Shown piece after piece: positions 1-8,062 of a DNA stretch of 64,000 nt (position 1 is its first letter; the number at the start of each line of letters is the position of its first letter). Origin of the DNA: Arthrobacter alpinus (GTDB lineage: Bacteria > Actinomycetota > Actinomycetes > Actinomycetales > Micrococcaceae). The position numbers and the translations under genes are program-made. The stretch spans positions 4,258,480 through 4,322,479 of the forward strand of contig NZ_CP013200.1 of the NCBI RefSeq assembly GCF_001445575.1, in the 5' to 3' direction. The notes below the pieces were generated by a model. It did no database searches. It was given only the letters and a program-made list of their open reading frames with translations, and was not told the DNA's origin.

Positions 1-1573
1 GGTCCCCCGAAGCACCAGGACGGCCACGATAGTAGTGGGCCGGGTACTCGTCCTCTTCCAAGGTAGTGACAGCAGTCCACTCTCCTGACGGAGACTGATA
101 TCCGAAGTTGACCGCCGACATGGTGTCGTCGATACGCAGGATCTGATCCTTCACACGCTTGCGACCCTCAATCGAAAACCGCAGAATCTCTTCGATCTCC
201 GCACCAGTTGCTTGCTCATGAGGGTAGAGCAATTTCATCAGACCCGAGAAGGTTTTGTGGATGCCGTCACGGTCGCGTGTAGAGATGTCCGCACCGAGAC
301 TGAAGTGGGGCTGGTAGCGGTCGGAGTAGTCTAGGTTTCGCATCGACTTGAGCACCTCTGCAATGTAGTCGACCACAAAGCCATAGCCGTTGGAGAACAT
401 CTCTCCGCGGATCGTGTCGATTTCCCATCCCGGGATGTAGAAGTGCAGTCGGTCGAGGTAAGCCGAGTCATGGTAGCTCTCGGGCAGCTCGTCAAAGAGG
501 TCGGAATGCTTGAGCATGTACGGCACAGTCCTGGAGGTGTTGCCGACGAACACCATGGATGCTTCAGCGCCGTGAGGCTCCACGCCACGGGAGAACGACT
601 TGTTCGCCATGTAGTTCTTCATGATGTCCACTAACGCTTTGTCGGTACGCTTCTTCTTGCCAGCAAATTCGTCGAATGCCACGACATCCCAGTAGCCGAC
701 GAGTCCGATGCGGCCGTTGGCGTTGTTGACGAAGAGCTTAGGCACAGTGATCTCACCGCCAGAAATTAACATCCCGTGGGGAGAAAACTCCGAGTAGATG
801 TGCGACTTTCCGGTACCCTTGGGTCCTAGCTCTACAAGGTTGTAGTTGCGCTCAACGAACGGGATAAGACGGACAAGTTGGAGCAGTTTGGCCCGACGTC
901 CAAACTGATCGGGATTGAAACCGATCGACTGGATCAGCAGATCGATCCACTCGTCAGTGCTAAATTTCGCCCTCGCCTCGAGGTAGCCATCGTAGTCGAA
1001 GCTCGACATTTGGATGGGCTTCAGGCTCCCGAGAATCCACGGCACCACCTTCGCGTTGTCACTATGGAAGTATTCGATGTCGCACATGCACCATACGCCG
1101 CTGACGAGCAGCTTCTGGTTGGCGTTGACCGTGTGCGGGTCAACGAGAACACCGTTTATACCGAGGTTCGAGAAAGATGCCTCGTAGGTGTCGTCTTTCT
1201 CATTCAGTGTCACACTGACGCGGTCGATGACGCGGAAACGCCCCTTCTCGCGGATTTTCGACTTGATCAGCTCGTTCTCATTGCGGTGCACGTAATGCTC
1301 CGCAAGAATCCGCCTCACTGTCTCGATACCCTCCTGAATCCCGGCCTCGACGTCGGTCGCGGCATACTGCCCCAGCAGGTACTCCAATACATAGGAAGGT
1401 ACTATCGCGTTGCCCTTGACAGTCTTGACGAGGTCCTTACGGACCACGGCACCTGCAAAGTGCTCGTTGATCTTGCGGTCCAAGTCGCTCTGCGGCACCT
1501 TCGACTGTGGGAAAACATCATCCAAGTCGTCGGCAACCATCGCCTGGAAGATCAGATCGATCTCGTCGCTCAT
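1..1573 (-). CDS. brxL: BrxL, Lon-like AAA+ ATPase of type 1 BREX (partial, 3' end off window)
   Basis: About 524 codons are visible; the gene continues past position 1, and the family is usually near 680 residues, so roughly the last quarter is missing. The start is the ATG at 1571-1573, which overlaps the pglZ stop in an ATGA arrangement. The N-terminus contains the family hallmark VVRKDLVKTVKGNAIVPSYV, followed by LEYLLGQY. A Walker A motif (GPKGTGKS) lies around 790-830, followed by SGGEITVPKLFVNN and a VAFDEFAGK Walker B-like stretch. BrxL is the AAA+ effector of type 1 BREX, structurally related to MCM-like and Lon ATPases, and is required for phage exclusion but not for host methylation. 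It is the last gene of the operon, as is usual for the type 1 order. Confidence 0.95.
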   Translation of the reverse strand, partial: MSDEIDLIFQAMVADDLDDVFPQSKVPQSDLDRKINEHFAGAVVRKDLVKTVKGNAIVPSYVLEYLLGQYAATDVEAGIQEGIETVRRILAEHYVHRNENELIKSKIREKGRFRVIDRVSVTLNEKDDTYEASFSNLGINGVLVDPHTVNANQKLLVSGVWCMCDIEYFHSDNAKVVPWILGSLKPIQMSSFDYDGYLEARAKFSTDEWIDLLIQSIGFNPDQFGRRAKLLQLVRLIPFVERNYNLVELGPKGTGKSHIYSEFSPHGMLISGGEITVPKLFVNNANGRIGLVGYWDVVAFDEFAGKKKRTDKALVDIMKNYMANKSFSRGVEPHGAEASMVFVGNTSRTVPYMLKHSDLFDELPESYHDSAYLDRLHFYIPGWEIDTIRGEMFSNGYGFVVDYIAEVLKSMRNLDYSDRYQPHFSLGADISTRDRDGIHKTFSGLMKLLYPHEQATGAEIEEILRFSIEGRKRVKDQILRIDDTMSAVNFGYQSPSGEWTAVTTLEEDEYPAHYYRGRPGASGD

Positions 1574-4080
1574 CAGAAGTCCCACCCGTCGTCGCTCGTG
1601 AAGGCGCGTTTGACCGCGTACGGCGCACCCTTATATTTCTTCCACTGGTCGGTGCCTTCGATCGGCTCCAACAGGCGGAACTCAACGCTCTGGTTGTTCG
1701 CCGCGTCTGCGTCCTTACTCAGCAGAAGCCGGACGATCTGGAAACGATCCCGTCCCTCACCGCTCTCTGAATCAAAGACCATCTCCTGTTCATTGGAGAT
1801 CAGTTGCTCTCCGAAGTAAAGTCCCGCGCGCAGGCGCCTAGCAGTGACCTTGGGTTCAACTTTCATCGACTGGTAGAGCTTCACCACGATCTGGCCGGTG
1901 GTGATCTTGTCAGACTCCGGGTGAATGTCGACGTTGACCCTCTCTACCGTCGTGGAACGGCCCTTGTTGATCGAGACGACTGGCACCACGATCTCCTGCA
2001 GCGAAGCACCACCGTGCACGAACTGAAACCCGGAACCCGGCTTGACGATCCGGTGGATCGAGTTCGGGATCTGCACCTCCAGATCACTGGACAACCCAAC
2101 CTGGTGAGGCTGGAAGGTTCGGAACGCGGCGTCTTCCTTCAGCCCCCGGCCAAGCACGTATCGACGCTTCTCGGCCACGATCTGGTCACCCTGCGGTTTG
2201 ACTGTGAGGTTGAACTGCGTCGCGAGTTTGGAACGCTGGTATAGGAACCCGTGGTCGGCAGTGACGAAAATGTTCGTCGCGTTGGCGTTGGCAAGTTTCT
2301 TCACGATATCTACAAGGTGATCCAGCGATTCAGACACTGCTGCGAACGTGCGGTGTTCCGACTTCGAACTGTCACCCGTAGCATCAATCGTGTCGTGGTA
2401 GACGTACAGCACCTGATTCGACGAGTACAGATCACGTCGTTCAGCTGGCTTCATCTCGACGAAATCCTTCGCCTGGATGGCCGTTCCCCCGACAGCCTCA
2501 AGGATCTTGCTGCGATTGGCAGAGCCATCAGACCTCAACCCGTCAACGAGGACCGGGTCACCGTTCATCGAATGGGCAAGCGTTTTGTGCGGCAGGAGAG
2601 CAGCCATCCCCAGCTGGGTGTAGCTCGGGAGCACGCCAAGCATGGCATCGGTCTTTGCGTCGAACTTGTCCAGGCCAAGGATTCGGGTTTCAAGTTCCTT
2701 GGCGACCTCGAACCGCATGGCATCGGAGATCACCACGACGGCTTTCTTGTTCCCGCCCTTGGTGAGCTTCGCGACGTACTTCTCGTAGAATTCAGACTGC
2801 GAGGTCGCTTCCGGTGTGCGCCACCGCTGCACCGCATCGACCTGTTCCTGCCACGACATGCCCAGGGGCGCCACGAAGTCCGTCACGTACGCGGCTTCGA
2901 CCTGTTCGGCAAGTTCATCGAGCGGCTGCTTGAACTCCGCAGTCAGGTATGCGTATGTGAACTGGCGGTATCGCTGATCGATACGGAACAAGTCGTCCCT
3001 GTACCGGGTCAAGCCTTCATCGAAACTTGCGAATTCAAGGCGCGCGGCGCGGATTGCAGGGATGAGTTCCGCAGCAGCAGTTAGCGCCTCATAGAGCATG
3101 GCGTAGTCCTCGAACCAGAAGCTGCCATGACGCCGAACACCGATGGTCTCGAGGATCTCACGCTGCGGCATCGTCTGGTTGACGATGCCGTCGACCAGAC
3201 GACGGATGATCTCTCTCTCGGCGGCCTCGAAAATGTCGGCATCCCTGAGAGTCTCCCACGGGAGCCCGGCTACCTGTTCCTCGTATGCGAGGTCACCTTC
3301 AGCCTTGCGGGCCAAGATCTTAATCGCGGAGGCACTTCGCTTCGAGTCACGGAAGCTGCGGAAGTCGATTGCGAGATTACGCGCGCCCTTCGAAGACGTG
3401 ACGTCGAAACCATCACGGGCCTGCTGGAACATCCACAGCACGAATCCCGGAATGGTCGGAGCCGCCGACAGGTAACCGTAGATGTGCTCAGCGCCACTCC
3501 AGTGGAACTCTGCGAGTCCGAGTTTGCTCAGGGCGTCCCAACCAGAGGTCTCGCCCTGTGCGTGATGAGACAGCAGCGTGCGCGTGAGATCAGAGAAGCT
3601 GTGTTCCTTCTGACAGATCGCGACGGCGGACATTTTCGCCTGCACCGTCACCAAATCGTCGCTGGGCAGTAGCAGTATCTTCAGACTCTCGACTAGCTTG
3701 GAGTCGGAGAAGAACGCAGGGTGCTCAGTGACCAGCGCGTCCGAGCCAGGCTCGGCTAGGCCCAAGCCCGCACGCAGGAGTGCACCACGGTCTGCTGTGA
3801 AGACAGGACCGTAAGCGAGCTCCACGTCGAGTAACCAGTTATTGGTGCCTTCAGTCGCCGCGCCCGAGCGATAGATCAGGAACTGTGATGCAGTGTCCTC
3901 GCGGAGCACACGGTGCTTTATCGCGAATTCGTCATCTGCGACCCTCAGCACCGAGACGCCGTCGGGCACTTGGCTATCCAGTTCAGCCGCGTAACCGCCG
4001 TCGGAGTCTTGCCACACAACGATGCGCTGATTTGCAAAGCGGACTGCAAGATGATCATGGATTGACGGCGCCTTGCTCAC
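1573..4080 (-). CDS. pglZ: PglZ, alkaline-phosphatase-superfamily protein of BREX
   Basis: The product has 835 residues, the usual size for type 1 PglZ (type A). Metal-site motifs of the alkaline phosphatase superfamily are visible: VVVISDAMRFE (Asp at about residue 453) and IFVTADHGF (about 604-612), with YHDTID between them near 561. PglZ is a core BREX component needed for defence; its target in the cell is not settled. Its start overlaps the stop of the PglX C-terminal ORF (ATGA at 4077-4080) and its stop overlaps the brxL start, so the three are translationally coupled. The N-terminus MSKAPSIHDHL fits the family, so the start is secure. Confidence 0.96.
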   Translation of the reverse strand: MSKAPSIHDHLAVRFANQRIVVWQDSDGGYAAELDSQVPDGVSVLRVADDEFAIKHRVLREDTASQFLIYRSGAATEGTNNWLLDVELAYGPVFTADRGALLRAGLGLAEPGSDALVTEHPAFFSDSKLVESLKILLLPSDDLVTVQAKMSAVAICQKEHSFSDLTRTLLSHHAQGETSGWDALSKLGLAEFHWSGAEHIYGYLSAAPTIPGFVLWMFQQARDGFDVTSSKGARNLAIDFRSFRDSKRSASAIKILARKAEGDLAYEEQVAGLPWETLRDADIFEAAEREIIRRLVDGIVNQTMPQREILETIGVRRHGSFWFEDYAMLYEALTAAAELIPAIRAARLEFASFDEGLTRYRDDLFRIDQRYRQFTYAYLTAEFKQPLDELAEQVEAAYVTDFVAPLGMSWQEQVDAVQRWRTPEATSQSEFYEKYVAKLTKGGNKKAVVVISDAMRFEVAKELETRILGLDKFDAKTDAMLGVLPSYTQLGMAALLPHKTLAHSMNGDPVLVDGLRSDGSANRSKILEAVGGTAIQAKDFVEMKPAERRDLYSSNQVLYVYHDTIDATGDSSKSEHRTFAAVSESLDHLVDIVKKLANANATNIFVTADHGFLYQRSKLATQFNLTVKPQGDQIVAEKRRYVLGRGLKEDAAFRTFQPHQVGLSSDLEVQIPNSIHRIVKPGSGFQFVHGGASLQEIVVPVVSINKGRSTTVERVNVDIHPESDKITTGQIVVKLYQSMKVEPKVTARRLRAGLYFGEQLISNEQEMVFDSESGEGRDRFQIVRLLLSKDADAANNQSVEFRLLEPIEGTDQWKKYKGAPYAVKRAFTSDDGWDF

Positions 4081-5057
4081 TCAGATGCCTCCAGACCTTT
4101 GATTGGGCGCAGCGCCGGGTAAAAATTCGGGTAATTTACCTTTACACCGTCATCGAGGTTGATCTCGACCTTCTGGATGTCCAGCGGATAGAGCACGTCA
4201 TGCTCGTAGTCCCGCAGCTCAGCCAGAACAGCGCGCAGCCGGTCGGCTTCATTCTGATCCTGTGCTGACGCACCGCCGGCGGCAGCTTCCTCAGCACGCT
4301 GAAGGCCGACTTCGAGCTTGGCGCGGTACTCGCGCAGGTATTCGTTCAACACCGTCGAGACCGTCGCCGGGGTGTAGCGGTGCAAGTAGATCAAAGCGTT
4401 GAACGAGCCCTTGGGTGAGGAGAACATCCAGTAGATAGGGCGCTTTTTGTAGCGCTGCACGTGATCGTCGTAGAACTTCGAGCGTGAGATGCTCCGACCC
4501 GATGGGTTCGACTTCATGATGAAGTAGTCACGGATGGTCTTCACACCCAATGATTCCTCGACGAACCGCAGGTTCTCTTCGAAGCACTCAACGCCGAACG
4601 CGACGCGCAGGAACTGACGGAAACGCTCAACTATGTCGTCCTCGAACCAGCCATCGTCAACGAACGGGATGACGTTATCAGCGTCAGGCATGAACGTCGG
4701 CGACTGCACGTTCGTGAGGTAGTCCTGAAGCGTTGAACTCTGATCCGCAAGGATCAGGCCCGGCTTGTCCAGACTGTAGCGACCGAACATGCAGCCGACC
4801 GCATACGAGATGAGGTCGACGACGGCGGACTCCGCGAACTGGACATCGCGCTCCTCGGGCGTCTTGTTTGGCCACCGAAACGCGGAGTTGTTGGTGAGCG
4901 ATACACGCTCGAGCGGTACGTGCGAGCCAACCTCGTCCTCGAGTCCGTAGAGCTTCGCGACGGCTTCGTTGTTCTCGATCTCCAGCTGTTGCTGAGCGTG
5001 CGAGCGCGCCGCCCACTCTTCTCGATGTTGCGCAACGGTCTGTTCAAGCGTCTTCAA
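4077..5057 (-). CDS. pglX: C-terminal third of the BREX methyltransferase PglX, encoded as a separate ORF
   Basis: The 326 residues match the conserved C-terminal part of type 1 PglX, not a whole protein: LYGLEDEV near the start, then LISYAVGCMFGRYSLDKPGL, later IYWMFSSPKGSFNALIYLHRY, and YEHDVLYPL with LDDGVKVNYP at the end. In ordinary PglX (about 1200 residues) this follows directly after the target-recognition region ending in an RNPL-like motif. Here that region ends at 7651, and an inverted cassette and a recombinase gene lie between. Translation probably starts at TTG 5055-5057: an AAGGA sits 6 bases upstream and an in-frame TAA lies just before it, so it cannot be fused to anything upstream. 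Inference: the protein assembles in trans with the 843-residue N-terminal part. It could also be a gene broken by insertion, but the tight ATGA coupling to pglZ and the intact frame argue for function. Confidence 0.85.
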   Translation of the reverse strand: MKTLEQTVAQHREEWAARSHAQQQLEIENNEAVAKLYGLEDEVGSHVPLERVSLTNNSAFRWPNKTPEERDVQFAESAVVDLISYAVGCMFGRYSLDKPGLILADQSSTLQDYLTNVQSPTFMPDADNVIPFVDDGWFEDDIVERFRQFLRVAFGVECFEENLRFVEESLGVKTIRDYFIMKSNPSGRSISRSKFYDDHVQRYKKRPIYWMFSSPKGSFNALIYLHRYTPATVSTVLNEYLREYRAKLEVGLQRAEEAAAGGASAQDQNEADRLRAVLAELRDYEHDVLYPLDIQKVEINLDDGVKVNYPNFYPALRPIKGLEASE

Positions 5058-5118
5058 CGGGGTTCCTTACGAGAGTTCGCCGAGGTATCGATTTTCACCG
5101 CCGACCGGTTCCCCGGCA

Positions 5119-5149
5119 CAGCAGGGTAGCCATTGGGATAGCCGAAGTG
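5119..5149 (+). repeat. putative recombinase site, left of the integrase gene
   Basis: The stretch GCAGGGTAGCCAT, then GGATAGCC and GAAGTGA, closely resembles the sequence on the other side of the integrase gene (6410-6446: GCAGGGTAGTCAT, GGGTAGCC, GAAATGA), in the same orientation. Each site carries two imperfect direct copies of a GGGTAGCCAT-like decamer. Paired similar sites immediately flanking a tyrosine recombinase gene suggest attachment or accessory binding sites, but this is inference from similarity only. Confidence 0.45.
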
Positions 5150-5161
5150 ATTCTTCTCAGT

Positions 5162-6379
5162 CTACCGGCCAAGTCCGAGCATTTCCGCGGATGCCGCGAG
5201 TGCCGCTCGGGTCCTCGTGTTATCAGAGTGCAGGTAGGACTGCGTGCTCAGCATAGAGGAGTGCCCAAGAACGGCCTTAATCGTGGTCTCGTCGATCCCG
5301 CTGGCGAGCAGCAGAGTGGCTGCTGTATGACGTGCCTCGTACAGCAAGGGCCTCCTACTACTGCCATCCGGAAGAGTGACCGTTACCTCTGCTTCCGCCA
5401 CGATCTCGTACCACAGCCGGCGGTCCAGCTCTGCCGATCGTGGGGCGCCGTCGTCTCGGGGCCAGACGAGTCCGCACGGGGACGATGGCGCACAGTCTGC
5501 CCAAGAGGAGAGCGCATCGACGAGCCAAGGCACCAGCGGGATAACGCGGCTCCCGGCACGGGTCTTAGGCCGGACCAGATGGTAGGCGCCATGGATCTGG
5601 CGGGACTCGAATCCGCGAGGGACCCGGAATCCACTCTCGGGTTTTCTGGCCTCGACGTACGGCAGTGCCTTGAGTTGCCAGGCAAGCGTAATCGTCTCAG
5701 CTGCAAGGTCTACCATGTCCCAGGTCAGCCCCAGTGCCTCCGCGGGGCGCAGCCCTTCTACGAGCGCCGCGACCCATCGCGAGGCGTCTGGGCGGGTGGT
5801 AGCCACAGCGAGAATCTTCGCCGCGGCCCCTGCGTTCAGGGACTGCCGTGGGGAGCTCCCGGCACCAGGGCCACCCGCCTCCCGTGCGCGTTGTGGGACT
5901 CTGTACCCCTCGGCGACCGCGTCAGAGAGCATCTTGCTGAGCACCGCGTGTGTGCGCTGCATCGTGGCGAGTGCTAAACCGGCTTGTTCCTGGGCCGTCC
6001 TGACCTTCCGGATGTCTGCGGGCACGAGGGCATCGAGGCGCAGGTGCCCTATAGCCGGAACAATCCACTTGCTGATTCCAGAGCGATCAGAGACGTACGT
6101 GCCGGGTCGGATGATGTGCTGTCGCTCTTCGAGCCACCGATCGGCCCACCGCTTGACTGTGACGCTATCCCACGTCTGGTCGGTGTGCCCCTCGGCCGCA
6201 ATCCGCTGCTGTGCCTCAGCGAGTCGGGCCCGAACCACGGCCTTCGTATGCGCCTTCAAGGTGACGCGGCGACGCGTTCCGCGTTCCGTCCACCCGGCCT
6301 CAATCGAGGCTACCCACTGTCCCCGAGAGTTCTGGTAGACCGAGCCGGTTCCTTTGCTGCGCTGCTTGGCCGTAGGCAT
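5162..6379 (-). CDS. tyrosine recombinase (phage-integrase family) inside the pglX locus
   Basis: The 405-residue protein has the full layout of a site-specific integrase: a basic N-terminal segment resembling an arm-binding domain (KGTGSVYQNSRGQWVASIE), a core-binding domain around residues 70-150, and a catalytic domain with the first Arg in EGLRPAEALGLTW, the box II signature EARHTAATLLLASG, and the LGHSS ... YLH segment carrying His and the Tyr nucleophile. It looks intact. It lies between the inverted pglX cassette and the PglX C-terminal ORF and reads in the BREX direction, 104 bases upstream of that ORF. Recombinases beside duplicated, inverted pglX segments are known for some type 1 BREX loci, so a role in switching the cassette is the best inference. 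It could instead be a solo integrase that inserted itself here, since similar short repeats flank it. Confidence 0.9.
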   Translation of the reverse strand: MPTAKQRSKGTGSVYQNSRGQWVASIEAGWTERGTRRRVTLKAHTKAVVRARLAEAQQRIAAEGHTDQTWDSVTVKRWADRWLEERQHIIRPGTYVSDRSGISKWIVPAIGHLRLDALVPADIRKVRTAQEQAGLALATMQRTHAVLSKMLSDAVAEGYRVPQRAREAGGPGAGSSPRQSLNAGAAAKILAVATTRPDASRWVAALVEGLRPAEALGLTWDMVDLAAETITLAWQLKALPYVEARKPESGFRVPRGFESRQIHGAYHLVRPKTRAGSRVIPLVPWLVDALSSWADCAPSSPCGLVWPRDDGAPRSAELDRRLWYEIVAEAEVTVTLPDGSSRRPLLYEARHTAATLLLASGIDETTIKAVLGHSSMLSTQSYLHSDNTRTRAALAASAEMLGLGR

Positions 6380-6409
6380 GGCTCAATGATAAGTGAGACT
6401 ATGCCGGCT

Positions 6410-6446
6410 GGCAGGGTAGTCATCAGGGTAGCCATCCGAAATGACA
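6410..6446 (+). repeat. putative recombinase site, right of the integrase gene
   Basis: Partner of the site at 5119-5149: GCAGGGTAGTCAT, CAGGGTAGCCAT and GAAATGA in the same order and orientation. It lies between the integrase start codon and the left 691-bp inverted repeat. Confidence 0.45.
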
Positions 6447-6515
6447 ACTGAAGCGGGACGAAGTGGTTAGGAGAGCCGGAAGCCGACATCAATGCGCGGC
6501 GACTCCTGAACACAA

Positions 6516-7206
6516 CACAGTTTATGAAGGATCAATACCCCACCGGCAAGGCCGACCTCATGACGGCGTTTATGATCCGCGCCCAGGAACTTACGGTTCA
6601 TGGTGGAACCTGGGCAATGATCAATCTCCCGTCGTGGATGTCATTGAAGTCGTTCGAAGACCTGCGGCACGACCTTATTGAAAACCAACGAATCGTGTCC
6701 ATGGTCCACCTTGGGCGTGGCGTCTTTGGCTCGGACTTCGGATCCGTCGCCTTCGTGATCGACAACGTTTCGGCAAAGTCGTCACGTGGCGTATATAGGC
6801 GGCTCTTTGAGAAGCACGTGGATGTCCGGTCGGTGTCTACGATCGAGGCTCTGTTCAGCGACTCTTCGTACAACCGTTACGAGGTATTACAGGAGGATTT
6901 TGCGGCGATCCCGGGCTCCCCGATTGTCTACTGGCTTAGTGAGAAGATGCGGGGAGCCTTCGCAACTGGTCGTCCTCTCAGCGACGTCGCCAATCTCCGG
7001 CAGGGATTGGCGACCGCTGACAACAACCGTTTCCTTCGCCTGTGGTGGGAGGTCTCGGATAACCGCACCGCGCTTACTTGCACGTCACGTGAAGAGGCCG
7101 CGTCAAGTGGTGCACGTTGGTTCCCGTACAACAAGGGCGGTGAATTCCGAAAGTGGTACGGCAACCATGAGTACGTGCTCAACTGGGAACACGACGGCGC
7201 AGAGAT
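6516..7206 (+). repeat. 691-bp inverted repeat, left arm of the invertible pglX cassette
   Basis: This segment is the reverse complement of 8063-8753. The boundaries were read base by base: the outer end is CACAGTTTATGAAGG and the inner end is GGCGCAGAGAT, after which the copies diverge. Both arms are exactly 691 bp. Their translations agree in the coding frame and in the shadow frames, so nucleotide identity is at or near 100 percent. The segment encodes about 230 residues of PglX, from just after the NPPY motif to the beginning of the variable target-recognition segment. Confidence 0.93.
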
Positions 7207-7615
7207 CGTCGATTTCAAGCCACGTTCGGTAATTCGTAACCCTGGGACATACTTTTCACCGTCAGTGTCATGGTCCAAGATCAGTAGCGGCGCCCCAGCT
7301 TTCAGGGCCTATCCAGCTGGTTTTATCTACGACGTCGCAGGCACCTCGATGTTCACGACGACGGATCGTGAGCGAGCTGGTTTGCTCTCCTTCGTAAATT
7401 CGCAGGTGGCACTTGAGCAGTTGGCTGCGGTCGCTCCGACGCTCAACTACGAGGTGGGGCAAGTCGCTGGCCTACCTGTGGCAGACGCGGCCGTGGACAA
7501 CGGAGTTGTTCGCGCCGCAATAGCGGTCGATGAGGCTAAGGAGGATTGGGACGACTTCGAGACCTCCTGGGAATTCGCGCGGAACCCGCTCGTCTCCCTC
7601 TTCGAACGTGGATAG
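6524..7615 (+). pseudogene. pglX: silent, inverted partial pglX carrying the alternative target-recognition 3' end
   Basis: An open frame of 363 codons beginning MKDQYPTG, corresponding to PglX residues 480 onward; the methyltransferase motifs DPACGSG and NPPY are absent, so it cannot work alone. Residues 1 to about 228 are identical to the expressed copy. The last ~136 residues (from 7207) are homologous but divergent: both versions keep TYFSPSVSWS, ISSG, APTLN, VG, LPV and a final W.F.RNPLV, but differ in much of the rest. The other copy runs the opposite way and ends at 7651, so the two stop codons face each other 35 bases apart. Inversion through the arms would join this 3' end in frame to the PglX N-terminus (AEI|VD here against AEI|RN in the expressed copy). 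No promoter or ribosome site is evident. Confidence 0.9.
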
Positions 7616-8062
7616 CCGACAATTCCACCTTGCCCTCAGTCCCCACATGGTCAGGCAAGTGCAACCAAGGGGTTACGTTCAAAGTTCCACGACATCTCGG
7701 AGAGGTCCCAATCCGTTCGAGACGTCTCAACCAGATTGCCCGTGTTCGCCGGAAGTCCATCAAATCCAGAGGCAACTGGAAGCTTTCCCACATCGCCAAC
7801 CTGGAAGTTGAGTGTCGGCGCGATGGCCTTGAGTACTTCGCGGGCGACACTGGAGTTCATTAGCACGGCAACTTGATCGAGTAGTCCTTCGCTTCCGAAC
7901 GCAGACATTCCCTTCACATCGTGGATGAACCCGCTCGGAAATCTCCGGAATGCGGCTTCACCGGATGAGATATCGGACCATGACACTGACGGTGAAAAGT
8001 ATGTTGAAGTGTTTTGAGCACGCGAGCGTGGTCGACCACCTTTCTCAGTACCGAAATTTCGT
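7207..8062. other. invertible segment with two alternative target-recognition ends of PglX, tail to tail
   Basis: The 856 bp between the inverted repeats hold the divergent 3' end of the silent copy (7207-7615, plus strand) and that of the expressed copy (7651-8062, minus strand). Recombination anywhere within the arms would reverse this unit and exchange the ends without disturbing either reading frame. Confidence 0.85.

Noticed and set aside
878..1819. 313-codon open frame on the plus strand
   Set aside because: Antisense to brxL and pglZ, Val/Leu/His/Arg-rich, no domain. High GC makes such shadows common.
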